A DNA stretch of 64,000 nt from Azospirillum canadense (GTDB taxonomy: Bacteria; Pseudomonadota; Alphaproteobacteria; Azospirillales; Azospirillaceae), in assembly GCF_025961225.1 (NCBI RefSeq), contig NZ_JAOQNG010000001.1:1401001-1465000 (forward strand), written 5' to 3'. The position numbers were made by a program, and so were the translations under genes. How positions within the stretch are numbered: position 1 is the stretch's first letter; every line of letters begins with the position of its first letter. The notes beneath the pieces were generated by a model. It was given only the letters and a program-made list of their open reading frames with translations, was not told the origin of the DNA and searched no databases. Shown piece by piece: positions 45,947-55,351 of the stretch.

Positions 45947-47434
45947 ATGGCCGGACGGACGCCGCCGCAACAGACTCCGCCGCGCGCGATCATGCTCCAG
46001 GGGACGGGCTCCGACGTCGGCAAGTCCCTGCTGGTCGCCGGGCTGTGCCGCGCGCTGGTACGGCGCGGGCTGTCCGTGCGGCCCTTCAAGCCGCAGAACA
46101 TGTCGAACAACGCCGCCGTCACCGCCGACGGCGGGGAGATCGGCCGCGCCCAGGCCTTGCAGGCACGGGCCTGCGGCGTCGCTCCGTCGGTCCACATGAA
46201 CCCCGTCCTGCTGAAACCGCAGTCGGAGGTGGGATCCCAGGTGGTGGTCCGCGGCCAGGTCGTCGGCACGGCCAAGGCCGGCGACTACCAGTCGCGCAAG
46301 GGGCAGCTGCTCCCCACCGTGCTCGACAGCTTCGCCCGCCTGAAGGGCGAAGCCGACATCGTGGTGGTGGAAGGTGCGGGGAGTCCTGCGGAGGTCAACC
46401 TGCGCGCCGGCGACATCGCCAACATGGGCTTCGCCACGGCGGCGGACGTGCCCGTGCTGCTGGTCGGCGACATCGACCGCGGCGGGGTGATCGCCAGCCT
46501 CGTCGGCACCCACGCGCTGCTGCCGCCCGACGAGCAGGCGCGGGTGAAGGGCTTCCTGATCAACAAGTTCCGCGGTGACGTCCGTCTGTTCGACAGCGGC
46601 CTGTCGATCATCGCGGAGCGGACCGGCTGGCGCTCCTTCGGCGTCGTGCCCTGGCTGGGGGAGGCCGCCCTTCTGCCGGCCGAGGATGCGGTCGCGCTCG
46701 ACACCTGGAAGACCCGGAGCGGCGGGCGGCTGAAGGTCGCCGTGCCCATGCTGTCGCGCATCGCCAACTTCGACGACTTCGACCCGCTGGCGCAGGAGCC
46801 CGACGTCGCGCTGACCATGGTGCCGCGCGGCCAACCGCTGCCCGGCGACGCCGACCTGATCATCCTGCCCGGCACCAAGGCGACCATCGCCGACCTCGCC
46901 GTGCTGCGCGCCCAGGGCTGGGACGTGGACCTGCTGGCCCACTGGCGGCGCGGCGGGCGGGTGCTCGGCATCTGCGGCGGCTACCAGATGCTCGGCCGCC
47001 GCATCGCCGACCCGGAGGGGATCGAGGGACCGCCCGGCGACGCCGCCGGCCTCGGCCTGCTCGACGTCGAGACGGTGCTGAAGGGCCCCAAGGTGCTGGA
47101 GGAGGCGCAGGGCACCGAGCACAGCACCGGCGCCGCCGTTGCCGGCTATGAGATGCACATGGGCCGCACAGACGGGCCGGACCGCGCCCGCCCGATGCTG
47201 ACCCTGGCCGACGGCCAGACCGACGGTGCCATGTCGGTCGACGGGCGGGCGATGGGCTGCTACCTCCACGGCCTGTTCACCGCCGACGGCTTCCGCGCCG
47301 CCTTCCTTGGCCGGCTCGGGGCCACGCCGTCCGGCGTCTCCTACCAGGACACGGTGGAGCGGGCGCTGGATAGCGTCGCGGACCGGCTGGAAACGCACCT
47401 AGACGTGGACGGCCTGCTCGCGGTGGCGGGCTGA
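45947..47434 (+). CDS. cobQ: Cobyric acid synthase
   Basis: CobQ amidates four side chains of adenosylcobyrinic diamide with glutamine and ATP. The 495-aa protein has the ATPase loop [51 protein letters not shown], and a class I glutamine-amidotransferase-like domain with Cys in [12 protein letters not shown]. It is the third gene of the cob operon and ends just before the convergent cobD gene. Confidence 0.96.
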   Translation: MAGRTPPQQTPPRAIMLQGTGSDVGKSLLVAGLCRALVRRGLSVRPFKPQNMSNNAAVTADGGEIGRAQALQARACGVAPSVHMNPVLLKPQSEVGSQVVVRGQVVGTAKAGDYQSRKGQLLPTVLDSFARLKGEADIVVVEGAGSPAEVNLRAGDIANMGFATAADVPVLLVGDIDRGGVIASLVGTHALLPPDEQARVKGFLINKFRGDVRLFDSGLSIIAERTGWRSFGVVPWLGEAALLPAEDAVALDTWKTRSGGRLKVAVPMLSRIANFDDFDPLAQEPDVALTMVPRGQPLPGDADLIILPGTKATIADLAVLRAQGWDVDLLAHWRRGGRVLGICGGYQMLGRRIADPEGIEGPPGDAAGLGLLDVETVLKGPKVLEEAQGTEHSTGAAVAGYEMHMGRTDGPDRARPMLTLADGQTDGAMSVDGRAMGCYLHGLFTADGFRAAFLGRLGATPSGVSYQDTVERALDSVADRLETHLDVDGLLAVAG

Positions 47435-47464
47435 CCGTCGCGTAGGTTCGTAGGATCTGGTCCC

Positions 47465-48424
47465 CTACACCACCGCCAACACCAGCGCGCCGACGATCAG
47501 CGCCAGGCAGGCGCGGCGGTAGAGGAACAGCGCACGGTCGATGTCCTGCGGGGTCGCGGCGGTGCGGCCAGGACCCATCCAGGCGTCCTCGATCCGCACG
47601 GAGCCGTAGACGCGCGGCCCGCCCAGCCGCAGGTCCAGCGCACCGGCCATGGCGGCCTCCGGCCAGCCGGCGTTGGGGGAGCGGTGGCGGTGGGCGTCGC
47701 GGCGGACGGAACGCCACGCCTCCGCGGCATCGGCCCCCGCCGTGAATCGGGCGGCGAGCGTGATCAGCACCGCTGTCAGGCGGGAGCCGGGCAGGTTCAC
47801 CAAGTCGTCCAGCCGGGCGGCGGCCCAGCCGAACGCCTCGTGCCGGGGCGTGCGGTGGCCGATCATGCTGTCGGCGGTGTTGATGGCCTTGTAGAGCGCG
47901 ACCCCCGGCAGCCCGCCGACCAGCAGCCAGAAGGCCGGCGCGACGACTCCGTCGGAGAAGTTCTCCGACAGGCTCTCGATGGCGGCGCGGCACACCCCAT
48001 GCTCGTCCAGCGTGGCCGGGTTGCGGCCGACGATGCGCGACACCGCCTTCCGCGCCGCGTCGAGTCCTCCGGTGCGGAAGGCCATGGCGACGGCCGCCAC
48101 ATGCTCGTAAAGGCTCCGCTGCGCGATCAGAGTGGAGGCCAGCGCCGCCTCCACGATCCCGCCGAAGGGCAGATGCCGGCACAGCCACGCCACCGCCGCC
48201 GCGACGCCGCCGACCACCAGCAGCAGGACAACCACCGCCAGCACGCCCATCGCCTTCCGCAGGTCGAAGCCGTCACTCTCCCGGTTGAGGGCGCGGTCGA
48301 GATGGGCGATAAGCGCGCCGATCCACACCACGGGGTGGCGGATTTGGGCGTACAGTGCGTCCGGATAGCCGACGGCGGCCTCGACGACGAGGGCGACGGC
48401 GAGCACGAACGGATGAAGCTCCAC
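47465..48424 (-). CDS. cobD: Adenosylcobinamide-phosphate synthase (CobD/CbiB)
   Basis: The inner-membrane enzyme joins adenosylcobyric acid to aminopropanol phosphate. The 319-aa protein has four to five transmembrane segments and conserved features: DALYAQIRHPVVWIGALIAH, GRNPATLDEHGVCRAAIESL, ESLSENFSDGVVAPAFWLLV, and TADSMIGHRTPRHEAFGWAA. It is divergent from cobC. The name CobD here follows the Pseudomonas denitrificans scheme. Confidence 0.95.
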   Translation of the reverse strand: MELHPFVLAVALVVEAAVGYPDALYAQIRHPVVWIGALIAHLDRALNRESDGFDLRKAMGVLAVVVLLLVVGGVAAAVAWLCRHLPFGGIVEAALASTLIAQRSLYEHVAAVAMAFRTGGLDAARKAVSRIVGRNPATLDEHGVCRAAIESLSENFSDGVVAPAFWLLVGGLPGVALYKAINTADSMIGHRTPRHEAFGWAAARLDDLVNLPGSRLTAVLITLAARFTAGADAAEAWRSVRRDAHRHRSPNAGWPEAAMAGALDLRLGGPRVYGSVRIEDAWMGPGRTAATPQDIDRALFLYRRACLALIVGALVLAVV

Positions 48425-48509
48425 GGCACGGGATCCTGACGGGGGAGGGAAGGGGCGCGATCATGGCGGAAACGGCGGGATTCACCAAGGGCACGATGAA
48501 GGTGGCACG

Positions 48510-49523
48510 ATGAAGCCGGGCATCATTCCCCCCATCATCCATGGCGGTGACCTGGACCGCGCGCGGGCCGCCTTTCCCGATGCGCCGGAGCCCTGGGTCG
48601 ATCTGTCGACCGGAATCAATCCCTGGCCCTATCCCTTGCCCGCCATTCCCGCGGATGCCTGGACCCGGTTGCCCGCCCGTTCGGCCGAATCCGGCCTGCG
48701 CGCCGCGGCGGCCGGCTGCTACGGCGTGCCGTCCCCTGACATGGTCGCGGCGGCTTCCGGCTCGCAGGCAATGATCCAGCTGCTGCCGCGATTGCGCGCG
48801 GCGGGAAGCGTCGCGGTCCTCGGCCCGACCTACGCGGAGCACGCCGCGGCTTGGACGGCGGCCGGGCACGGCGTGGCCTTGGTGGAGGGGCTGGACGGTC
48901 TGGACGCGGACGTGATCGTGATCGTCAACCCGAACAACCCCGACGGCCGGATCGTCCCCATCGACCGCCTGCTGGAACTGGCGGACCGGCAGTCCGCGCG
49001 CGGCGGCTGGCTGGTGGTGGACGAGGCCTTCGCCGACGTGACCCCGGCGGCGAGCGTTTCCGCCCACGCCGGCTGGCCGGGGCTGCTGGTGCTGCGCTCC
49101 TTCGGGAAATTCTTCGGGCTGGCCGGGCTGCGCCTCGGCATCCTGCTCGCGGAGCCGGCGCTGGCCGGCAGGGTGCGCGCCGCCGTCGGTCCCTGGGCGG
49201 TGTCGGGCCCGGGGCTGGTCGTCGCCACCGCGGCCCTGGCGGATTCGGCGTGGATCGCCGCGACGCGGGCGCGTCTGGACGCGGAGGCAGATCGGCTGGA
49301 CAAGCGTTTGATCGCCGCCGGCCTGCCGGTCGTCGGGGGCACGTCCCTCTTTCGTCTAATTTGCACGCCGGGCGCGCATGAGTTGTACAATGCGCTGGGG
49401 CGCGCGGGGGTGATCGTGCGCCGCTTCGACTACCGGACGGATTGGCTGAGGCTGGGGCTTCCGAAGGATGACAAATCAACCACGCGCCTTCTGGATGCCG
49501 TTCGAACGGTCAAAAATTCGTAG
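48510..49523 (+). CDS. cobC: Threonine-phosphate decarboxylase (aminotransferase fold)
   Basis: The PLP enzyme makes (R)-1-amino-2-propanol phosphate from L-threonine phosphate, the arm of the nucleotide loop. The 337-aa protein opens IIPPIIHGGDLDRARAAF, the HGGDL pattern of CobC/CobD decarboxylases, followed by DLSTGINPWPYPLP, the PLP-binding NPNNPDGRIVP, VVDEAFADV, and the Schiff-base Lys in LRSFGKFFGLAGLRLG. It is divergent from cobD, completing the late cobalamin steps. Confidence 0.93.
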   Translation: MKPGIIPPIIHGGDLDRARAAFPDAPEPWVDLSTGINPWPYPLPAIPADAWTRLPARSAESGLRAAAAGCYGVPSPDMVAAASGSQAMIQLLPRLRAAGSVAVLGPTYAEHAAAWTAAGHGVALVEGLDGLDADVIVIVNPNNPDGRIVPIDRLLELADRQSARGGWLVVDEAFADVTPAASVSAHAGWPGLLVLRSFGKFFGLAGLRLGILLAEPALAGRVRAAVGPWAVSGPGLVVATAALADSAWIAATRARLDAEADRLDKRLIAAGLPVVGGTSLFRLICTPGAHELYNALGRAGVIVRRFDYRTDWLRLGLPKDDKSTTRLLDAVRTVKNS

Positions 49524-49657
49524 CAATTGCCAACGATTTGAGCGATCAACTCTGTCGGCGCGACAAGATGGCACACACGGACCGATTCACACTTCGGCTA
49601 ACGTATGGGCGGTTCGGACCGCCGCGGCGCAAGAATCTTCCATGACATCGGGCCGCC

Positions 49658-51301
49658 ATGCTTGATTCGGTTGGTACAACGACGGGTCCCGCGGGGGGCG
49701 CCGGGGAGACGCGGGGGCCGCTGTGGCAAGCGTTCGACGCGCTGCCTACCGGCGTCTGCGTCACCGCGCCGGACGGTACGGTCGTTTATGCCAACCCCGC
49801 CCTGCACCGGCTGTTGGGGCATGCGCCGGAGTCCCTGCCGGGCCTCGATTTCAACCGGTTGGCAACGCAGGATGGTGGAGCCGACCTCCCCGGTGAGCCG
49901 GAAGTCCGCGAACGGCTGCTGCGCCGACAGGACGGTGGGGCCGTCTGGGTGGCGGAGGCCGCGAGCATCATCGAAGATTCCTCCATTGGCGGTCTTGGGG
50001 GCGAGGCGCTGACCCTGCGCGTCCTGACCGACGTCAGCCACCATCGCCGGGCCGAGGCCGCACTGCGCGACCAGCTGCTGATGAAGGAGGTTCTGTTCGA
50101 GACGCTGCCCGTGCCCGTGTTCGTGAAGAACGCGGAGGGGGAGTATGTCGACTGCAACGATTCCTTCGAACGCTACACCGGGCTGTCGCGGCGCAAGATC
50201 ATCCAGAAGACCGCCTTCGCGGTGATGGACCCGCGCATGGCCAAGGCGCATGAGGAGCAGGACCGCGAACTGGTCGTCAACTGGGGGCAGCGCAGCTACG
50301 AGGAGGCGGTGCCCTTCGCCGACGGGTCCACCCGCATGGCCAGCTTGACCAAGGCGGTCTACTGCGACAGCACCGGCAATTTCGGCGGCATCGTCGGCGT
50401 GATCCACGACCTGTCGGAGGGGCTGCCCAGCGAGGAGCGGCTCCAGACCATCCTGGAGCAGAGCCCGATCGGCGTGTCCGTGTCGCGCCGCGACAACGGG
50501 CGCATCATCTTCGTCAACACCCGCTTCGCCGAGCTGATCGGCCTGACGCGCGAGGACGTGATCGGACGGCAGGCGCGCGACTACTACCTCGATTCCAACC
50601 AGCGGGAACGGGTGATCGAGCGGCTGCGGCTGTCCGGGTCCGTCGTGAACATGGAAATCCAGTTCCGCCGCGCCGATGGTTCGTCCTTCTGGACGCTGTT
50701 CACCGTCAACCAGGCGGTGATCCAGGGCGTGCAGGTGAACCTCGCCTGGATCTACGACTACACGGAACGGCGCAACATGGAGGAGGCCCTGCGCGACATG
50801 GCCTCCCGCGATCCGCTGACCGGCATCTACAACCGGCGCTCCTTCATGGAGTTGGCGCGGTCGCAGCTTGCCCGCGCCCATCGCTTCCAGGAACCCCTGT
50901 CGGTCTTCGTTCTGGACGTCGACCATTTCAAGCGCATCAACGACAGCTATGGGCACGCCACTGGGGACGACGCGCTGCGCATGGTGGCCGGCGGGTGCCA
51001 GTCGATCCTGCGCGAATACGACATCCTGGGCCGTCTCGGCGGGGAGGAGTTCGTGGTGGTGCTGCCGGGCGCCACGGCGGACGAATCGCGCGTGGTGGCC
51101 GAACGGGTGCGGCGCCATCTGGCCCGCATGGCGATCCCCGGACCGGAAGGCCGTTTCCACCTGACTACCAGCATCGGCATCTCGGCGCTGGACGGTTCCA
51201 GCGACACGTTGGAAAAGGCCATCCACCGCGCCGACCTCGCGCTCTACCGTGCCAAGCGCGAAGGGCGCAACCGCGTCGTCGTGTTCGAACCGGGTATGTA
51301 A
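49658..51301 (+). CDS. Diguanylate cyclase with PAS domains
   Basis: The 547-aa cytoplasmic protein has three PAS-like regions (~25-135, 140-260, 265-370) and a C-terminal GGDEF domain. The active site is GGEEF at 461-465, the metal Asp is in VFVLDVDHFKRINDSYGHAT, and the allosteric c-di-GMP inhibition site RxxD is present at 452-455, five residues before GGEEF. It should therefore make c-di-GMP under product feedback. No transmembrane segment is seen, so the PAS domains probably sense a cytoplasmic signal. Confidence 0.94.
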   Translation: MLDSVGTTTGPAGGAGETRGPLWQAFDALPTGVCVTAPDGTVVYANPALHRLLGHAPESLPGLDFNRLATQDGGADLPGEPEVRERLLRRQDGGAVWVAEAASIIEDSSIGGLGGEALTLRVLTDVSHHRRAEAALRDQLLMKEVLFETLPVPVFVKNAEGEYVDCNDSFERYTGLSRRKIIQKTAFAVMDPRMAKAHEEQDRELVVNWGQRSYEEAVPFADGSTRMASLTKAVYCDSTGNFGGIVGVIHDLSEGLPSEERLQTILEQSPIGVSVSRRDNGRIIFVNTRFAELIGLTREDVIGRQARDYYLDSNQRERVIERLRLSGSVVNMEIQFRRADGSSFWTLFTVNQAVIQGVQVNLAWIYDYTERRNMEEALRDMASRDPLTGIYNRRSFMELARSQLARAHRFQEPLSVFVLDVDHFKRINDSYGHATGDDALRMVAGGCQSILREYDILGRLGGEEFVVVLPGATADESRVVAERVRRHLARMAIPGPEGRFHLTTSIGISALDGSSDTLEKAIHRADLALYRAKREGRNRVVVFEPGM

Positions 51302-51312
51302 TCCCCGATCCC

Positions 51313-51612
51313 TTACTCCACCCGCACACCCTGCTGGAAATCCACCGCGATGACCGTGGAGCGGTCGAGGATCGCGCTGCGGCCCGACTCGGTCAGGCGA
51401 CAGACAAGCCAGTCGGGCTTTAGGGGATTGTGGAACCAGCGCTCCGCCCAGCCAGCCTTCAGGCAGCTTTCGATGGTCTGCCGCTTCACCCGCTGGCCGG
51501 TGTCGTCGAACAGGGGCAGCTTGCCGCCGGGCTGGTCCAGGCCGCGGCAGAGCCAAGCCGCCTGCTGGTCGGTGGGCTTGCGGCGGGACCCGGGGCGGCG
51601 CGGCGTGGCCAT
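51313..51612 (-). CDS. Small winged-helix-like hypothetical protein
   Basis: The 99-aa protein is not firmly assigned. Its core (RQTIESCLKAGWAERWFHNP followed by LVCRLTESGRSAIL) reads like a degenerate winged helix, with the wing at PDWLVCRLT; similar small proteins are common in this order. The N-terminus is basic (MATPRRPGSRRKPT). It lies convergent to the diguanylate cyclase and 107 bp from cutA, divergent. Confidence 0.65.
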   Translation of the reverse strand: MATPRRPGSRRKPTDQQAAWLCRGLDQPGGKLPLFDDTGQRVKRQTIESCLKAGWAERWFHNPLKPDWLVCRLTESGRSAILDRSTVIAVDFQQGVRVE

Positions 51613-51719
51613 AATCGTCTCGCGGTTGTTGCGGTCGGAAGCGGCTGTGGCAAAGATGGGCCCAGTCTACGCGCAAACGGCGCAGGGCGCATCACGGCCC
51701 GGCGAAAAAGAGGTGCGGC

Positions 51720-52058
51720 ATGGAACGCCATGAGGAAGGAGACGGCGACGTCGTCTTCGCCTACATCACCGCGGGCTCGCCGGAGGAGGCGCGGCGCATC
51801 GGCCGCGCCCTGGTCGAAGAACGGCTGGCCGCCTGCACCAACATCCTGGACGGCATGACATCCATCTACCGCTGGCAGGGCGCGGTGGAGGAGGCGACGG
51901 AATCGGTGCTGATCGCCAAGACCCGGGCCGCGCTGTTCGAGCCGCTGGCCGCGCGGGTGCGGGAACTGCACAGCTACGACGTGCCCTGCGTCGTGGAACT
52001 GAAGGTCGGCCGCGGCAACCCCGCCTACCTCGACTGGTTGCGCGACGGGACCGCTTAG
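51720..52058 (+). CDS. cutA: Divalent-cation tolerance protein CutA
   Basis: CutA is a small trimeric signal-type protein linked to copper tolerance. The 112-aa length and the conserved stretches VFAYITAGSPEEARRIGRAL, RLAACTNILDGMTSIYRWQG, and VRELHSYDVPCVVELKVGRG NPAYLDWL match the family, including the Cys of LAACTN and the HSYDVPC loop. Function in this organism is not established. Confidence 0.93.
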   Translation: MERHEEGDGDVVFAYITAGSPEEARRIGRALVEERLAACTNILDGMTSIYRWQGAVEEATESVLIAKTRAALFEPLAARVRELHSYDVPCVVELKVGRGNPAYLDWLRDGTA

Positions 52059-52158
52059 CGTCTCCAGTTCGCATGCCGGCCATGTCCGGCGCGCATTGGA
52101 CCACCCCCGGCCGGCGTGTCAGTTTCATCGGCAATCCATCCGGGGGCGGAGATATCCC

Positions 52159-53370
52159 ATGACCGATCTGTCAGCGCGCCTGTCCATCGGCTTTTCCTGG
52201 ATCGGCCACGCGCTGATGCACATCGTGTCCGCGCTGTTCCTGACCGTCGTGCTGGCGCTGGAGCGGGAATGGCATCTGCCCTACGACGAGCTGATCCGGC
52301 TGTGGACGCTGGGGGCGCTGCTGATCGGGCTCGGCGCGCCGCTGGCGGGCTGGCTGGGCGACCGCTGGAGCGAGTGCCGCATGATGGCGGTCTTCTTCCT
52401 GGTGACCGGCGCCGGCACCATGGCTTGCGGCCTGACGGAGGGGCCGACCAGCCTGCTGTGGGCGCTGGCGGCGCTGGGGCTGGGGTCGTCCATCTACCAC
52501 CCCGTGGGCATGGCCTGGATGGTGAAGAACGCCGTCAACCGGGGCAAGGCGCTGGGCTATCTCGGCATCTTCGGCACGGTGGGCATCGCGTCGGCCGCGC
52601 TGGTGGCCGGCGGCCTGACGGAATGGCTGGGCTGGCGCGCGGCCTTCCTGATCCCCGGCGCCATCTGCGTGGGGCTGGGCGTGTTGCTGGCGGTGCTGAT
52701 CGCCGTCGGCGTGGTGGAGGACCGCAAGGGTGACCTGAAGCCGCAGCCGAAGGCCTCGCGCGGCGACGTGATCCGCGCCTTTTTCGTGCTGTCGGTGACG
52801 ATGGTCTGCGCCGGTCTGATGTTCAACGGCATGCAGGTCGTGTTGCCCAAGCTGTTCGAGGCGCGACTGAGCCATCTGCTGGGCGACAGCACGCTCGGCG
52901 TCGGCGGTCTGGTCACCGCGGTCTATCTCGTCGCCGCGCTGCCGCAGCTGATCGGCGGGCACCTTGCCGACAAGTTCCCGCTGAAGCGCATCTACACGCT
53001 GTGCCTGCTGGTGCAGGTTCCGATGATGGCGGCCGTGGCGGTGCTGGCCGACCTGCCGCTGGTTGGGGCCGCCGCGTTGGTGGTGATCGCCTCCCAGGTG
53101 CAGATCCCGGCGGAGAACCTGCTGCTCGCCCGCTACACGCCGGAAAAGCACCGCGGCCTCGCTTACGGCGCCAAGTTCATCCTGTCCTTCGGCGCCGGCC
53201 CGATCGCCGTGCAGCTGGTCGCCTACGTCTACGAGCGGACCGGCGAGTTCGTGATGCTGTACGTGACCCTGTCGGCCCTGGCGCTGATCGCCTTCCTGGC
53301 CGCGCTGCTGCTGCCCGCCGACCGCGACGGCGGCCGCAAGGCGGAGGCCGTGCCGGCACCGGCGGAGTAG
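52159..53370 (+). CDS. MFS transporter
   Basis: The 403-aa protein has about 12 transmembrane helices in two halves, with the MFS cytoplasmic motif A in GAPLAGWLGDRWSECRMM and its second-half copy GGHLADKFPLKRIYTL. GSSIYHPVGMAWMVKNAVNR is typical of the FSR/fosmidomycin-resistance-like subfamily. A cggagat ribosome site fixes the ATG at 52159 over an in-frame ATG at 52096. Substrate unknown. Confidence 0.88.
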   Translation: MTDLSARLSIGFSWIGHALMHIVSALFLTVVLALEREWHLPYDELIRLWTLGALLIGLGAPLAGWLGDRWSECRMMAVFFLVTGAGTMACGLTEGPTSLLWALAALGLGSSIYHPVGMAWMVKNAVNRGKALGYLGIFGTVGIASAALVAGGLTEWLGWRAAFLIPGAICVGLGVLLAVLIAVGVVEDRKGDLKPQPKASRGDVIRAFFVLSVTMVCAGLMFNGMQVVLPKLFEARLSHLLGDSTLGVGGLVTAVYLVAALPQLIGGHLADKFPLKRIYTLCLLVQVPMMAAVAVLADLPLVGAAALVVIASQVQIPAENLLLARYTPEKHRGLAYGAKFILSFGAGPIAVQLVAYVYERTGEFVMLYVTLSALALIAFLAALLLPADRDGGRKAEAVPAPAE

Positions 53371-53396
53371 GCGAGGGCGGTCTGAGTGTAAATTTC

Positions 53397-53456
53397 ACCA
53401 CAGAGACACGGAGACACAGAGGGCGTGGTTTCTCTGTGCCTCTGTGCCTCTGTGGT
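53397..53456. repeat. Palindromic repeat with 25-bp arms
   Basis: The arms (beginning accacagagacacgg at 53397 and ending cctctgtggt at 53456) pair at 22 of 25 positions, one mismatch being a G-U in RNA, around a 10-nt loop. The internal gagacaca steps repeat. It sits after the MFS gene and before the convergent metY gene, so it may work as a terminator. The same accacagaggcacagag motif recurs as a dispersed repeat in many bacterial genomes (recollection, not searched). Confidence 0.8.
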
Positions 53457-53532
53457 TATTAATTGTTTCCGCATCCCGCCTCCTCTCCCAAGCGGAGAGA
53501 GGAGGCTTTAAAACAATCGGAAAGCTCCGGTT

Positions 53533-54819
53533 TTACGCCGACAACGCCCGATCCAGGTCGGCGATGATGTCCTCCACCGTCTCCAGGCCGATCGACAGGC
53601 GGATCACCTCCGGCCCCGCGCCGGCCTTGGCCTGGGCCTCCGGCGAGAGCTGGCGGTGCGTGGTCGAGGACGGGTGGATGACCAGCGAGCGGCTGTCGCC
53701 GATGTTGGCGAGGTGGCTCAGCAGCTGGACGTTCTCCACCACCTTCACGCCAGCGTCATAGCCGCCCTTCACGCCGAAGGTCAGCACCGCGCCGGCGCCG
53801 CGCGGCAGGTACTTCTTCGCAAGGCCGTTGTACTTGGACGATTCCAGGCCCGCGTAGCTGACCCAGCTCACCGCCGGGTGGCCCTCCAGGAACTGCGCGA
53901 CCTTCATGGCGCTGTCGCTGTGGCGCTGCATGCGCAGCGGCAGCGTCTCGATGCCGTTCAGGGTCAGGAAGGCGTTCAGCGGCGCCTGGCTCGGCCCCAG
54001 GTCGCGCAGGCCGACGGCGTGGCCGTGGATGGTGAAGGCCAGATGGCCGAAGGTCTCGTGGAACTTCAGCCCGTGATAGCCGGCGTCCGGCTCCGACAGG
54101 GCGGGGAACTTGCCGGACTTGGTCCAGTCGAATTTACCGCTGTCGATCACCACGCCGCCGACCGAGGTGCCGTTGCCAGACAGGAACTTGGTGGTGGAGT
54201 GCACGACCAGCGTGGCGCCCCACTGGGTCGGGTTGATCAGGTAGGGCGTGGCCAGCGTGTTGTCGACGATCAGCGGGATGCCGGCGGCGTCGGCGATCTT
54301 GGCGATGGCCTCGATGTCGGTCACCACGCCGCCGGGGTTGGCGAGGCTTTCCACGAAGATCGCCTTGGTCTTCGCCGTGATGGCGGCGCGGACGTTCTCC
54401 GGGTTGTCGGTGTCCACGAAGACCGACTTCCAGCCGAAGGCGCGCGGGAAGCTGATGCCGAGCTGGTTCAGGCTGCCGCCGTACAGCTTCTGCGAAGCGA
54501 CCACCTCGTCGCCCGGCTCCATCAGCGGGAAGAGGGCGAGCAGTTGGGCGGCGTGGCCCGACGAGGTCGCCGTGGCGCCCGCACCGCCCTCCAGGTTCGC
54601 CAGCCGCTCCTCCAGCACCGCGACCGTGGGGTTGGTCAGGCGCGAGTAGATGAAGCCGACCTTCTGCAGGTTGAACAGCGACGCCGCGTCGTCCACGTCG
54701 TCGAAGACGAAGCTGGTCGTCTGGTAGATCGGCGTCTGGCGCGCGCCGGTGGCCGGGTCGGGGGCGGCGCCCGCGTGGATGGCGCGGGTTTCGAAACCGA
54801 AGGTCTTCTGCTCGCTCAT
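53533..54819 (-). CDS. metY: O-acetylhomoserine aminocarboxypropyltransferase
   Basis: MetY makes homocysteine from O-acetylhomoserine and sulfide (direct sulfhydrylation). The 428-aa Cys/Met-metabolism PLP protein has GFETRAIHAGAAPDPATGAR, QTPIYQTTSFVFDD, the PLP-phosphate region SSGHAAQLLALF, IVDNTLATPYLINP, and the Schiff-base Lys in VVHSTTKFLSGNGTSVGG. The ribosome site aagggga precedes the start. It lies 13 bp after the CoA-binding gene and is last in a three-gene minus-strand operon. Confidence 0.95.
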   Translation of the reverse strand: MSEQKTFGFETRAIHAGAAPDPATGARQTPIYQTTSFVFDDVDDAASLFNLQKVGFIYSRLTNPTVAVLEERLANLEGGAGATATSSGHAAQLLALFPLMEPGDEVVASQKLYGGSLNQLGISFPRAFGWKSVFVDTDNPENVRAAITAKTKAIFVESLANPGGVVTDIEAIAKIADAAGIPLIVDNTLATPYLINPTQWGATLVVHSTTKFLSGNGTSVGGVVIDSGKFDWTKSGKFPALSEPDAGYHGLKFHETFGHLAFTIHGHAVGLRDLGPSQAPLNAFLTLNGIETLPLRMQRHSDSAMKVAQFLEGHPAVSWVSYAGLESSKYNGLAKKYLPRGAGAVLTFGVKGGYDAGVKVVENVQLLSHLANIGDSRSLVIHPSSTTHRQLSPEAQAKAGAGPEVIRLSIGLETVEDIIADLDRALSA

Positions 54820-54832
54820 GGTCGGATTCCCC

Positions 54833-55351
54833 TTACATCAATTTTTTGAAGCTTTTCGCGGGTGCAGTCTTCTTGGACGTCAGGATGTTGGAGTTGACGC
54901 CGATGCGCCCGATTTCGTGGAACAGGCGCTGAACCTCGATCTTCGGGCAGCGGTTCATGATCACGGTCAGCCCGGCCGCCTCGGCCCGGGCCGCCGCCTC
55001 GTCGTTGCGCACGCCCAGCTGCATCCACACGACCTTGACGCCGGCGGCGATCGCCTCCTCCGTCACGCCCGCGGCGGCGGTGGCGTTGCGGAAGATGTCG
55101 ACCATGTCCGGCGGCTCCGGCAGGTCCTTCAGGCTGGCGTAGACCGGCTCGCCCAGGATGGTCTGCCCGGCCAGCTTCGGGTTGACCGGGATGACGCGGT
55201 AGCCCTTGTCGCGCAGGTATTTCAGCACGAAGAAGCTGGCCTTCACCGGGTCGGCGCTGGCGCCGACGATGGCGATGGTCTTCACGCGGTCCAGGACGCC
55301 CCGGATGTGGTCGTCGCTGTAGTCGTCGTGGTGGGGCAGGTGAACGGTCAT
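54833..55351 (-). CDS. CoA-binding domain protein (YccU-like)
   Basis: The 172-aa protein is a single Rossmann-type CoA_binding domain: VKTIAIVGASADPVKASFFV, KGYRVIPVNPKLAGQTILGE, DMVDIFRNATAAAGVTEEAI, and KVVWMQLGVRNDEAAARAEA followed by MNRCPKIE. YccU-type proteins are small nucleotide- or CoA-binding proteins of unknown role. Its start overlaps the enoyl-CoA hydratase stop by 4 bp, so the pair is translationally coupled. Its CDS precedes metY by 13 bp. Confidence 0.9.
   Translation of the reverse strand: MTVHLPHHDDYSDDHIRGVLDRVKTIAIVGASADPVKASFFVLKYLRDKGYRVIPVNPKLAGQTILGEPVYASLKDLPEPPDMVDIFRNATAAAGVTEEAIAAGVKVVWMQLGVRNDEAAARAEAAGLTVIMNRCPKIEVQRLFHEIGRIGVNSNILTSKKTAPAKSFKKLM

Noticed and set aside
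47435..47464. cgtaggttcgtagg resembling the end of the MITE-like repeat
   Set aside because: Only about 8 bp match and there is no opposing arm, so it is treated as chance.
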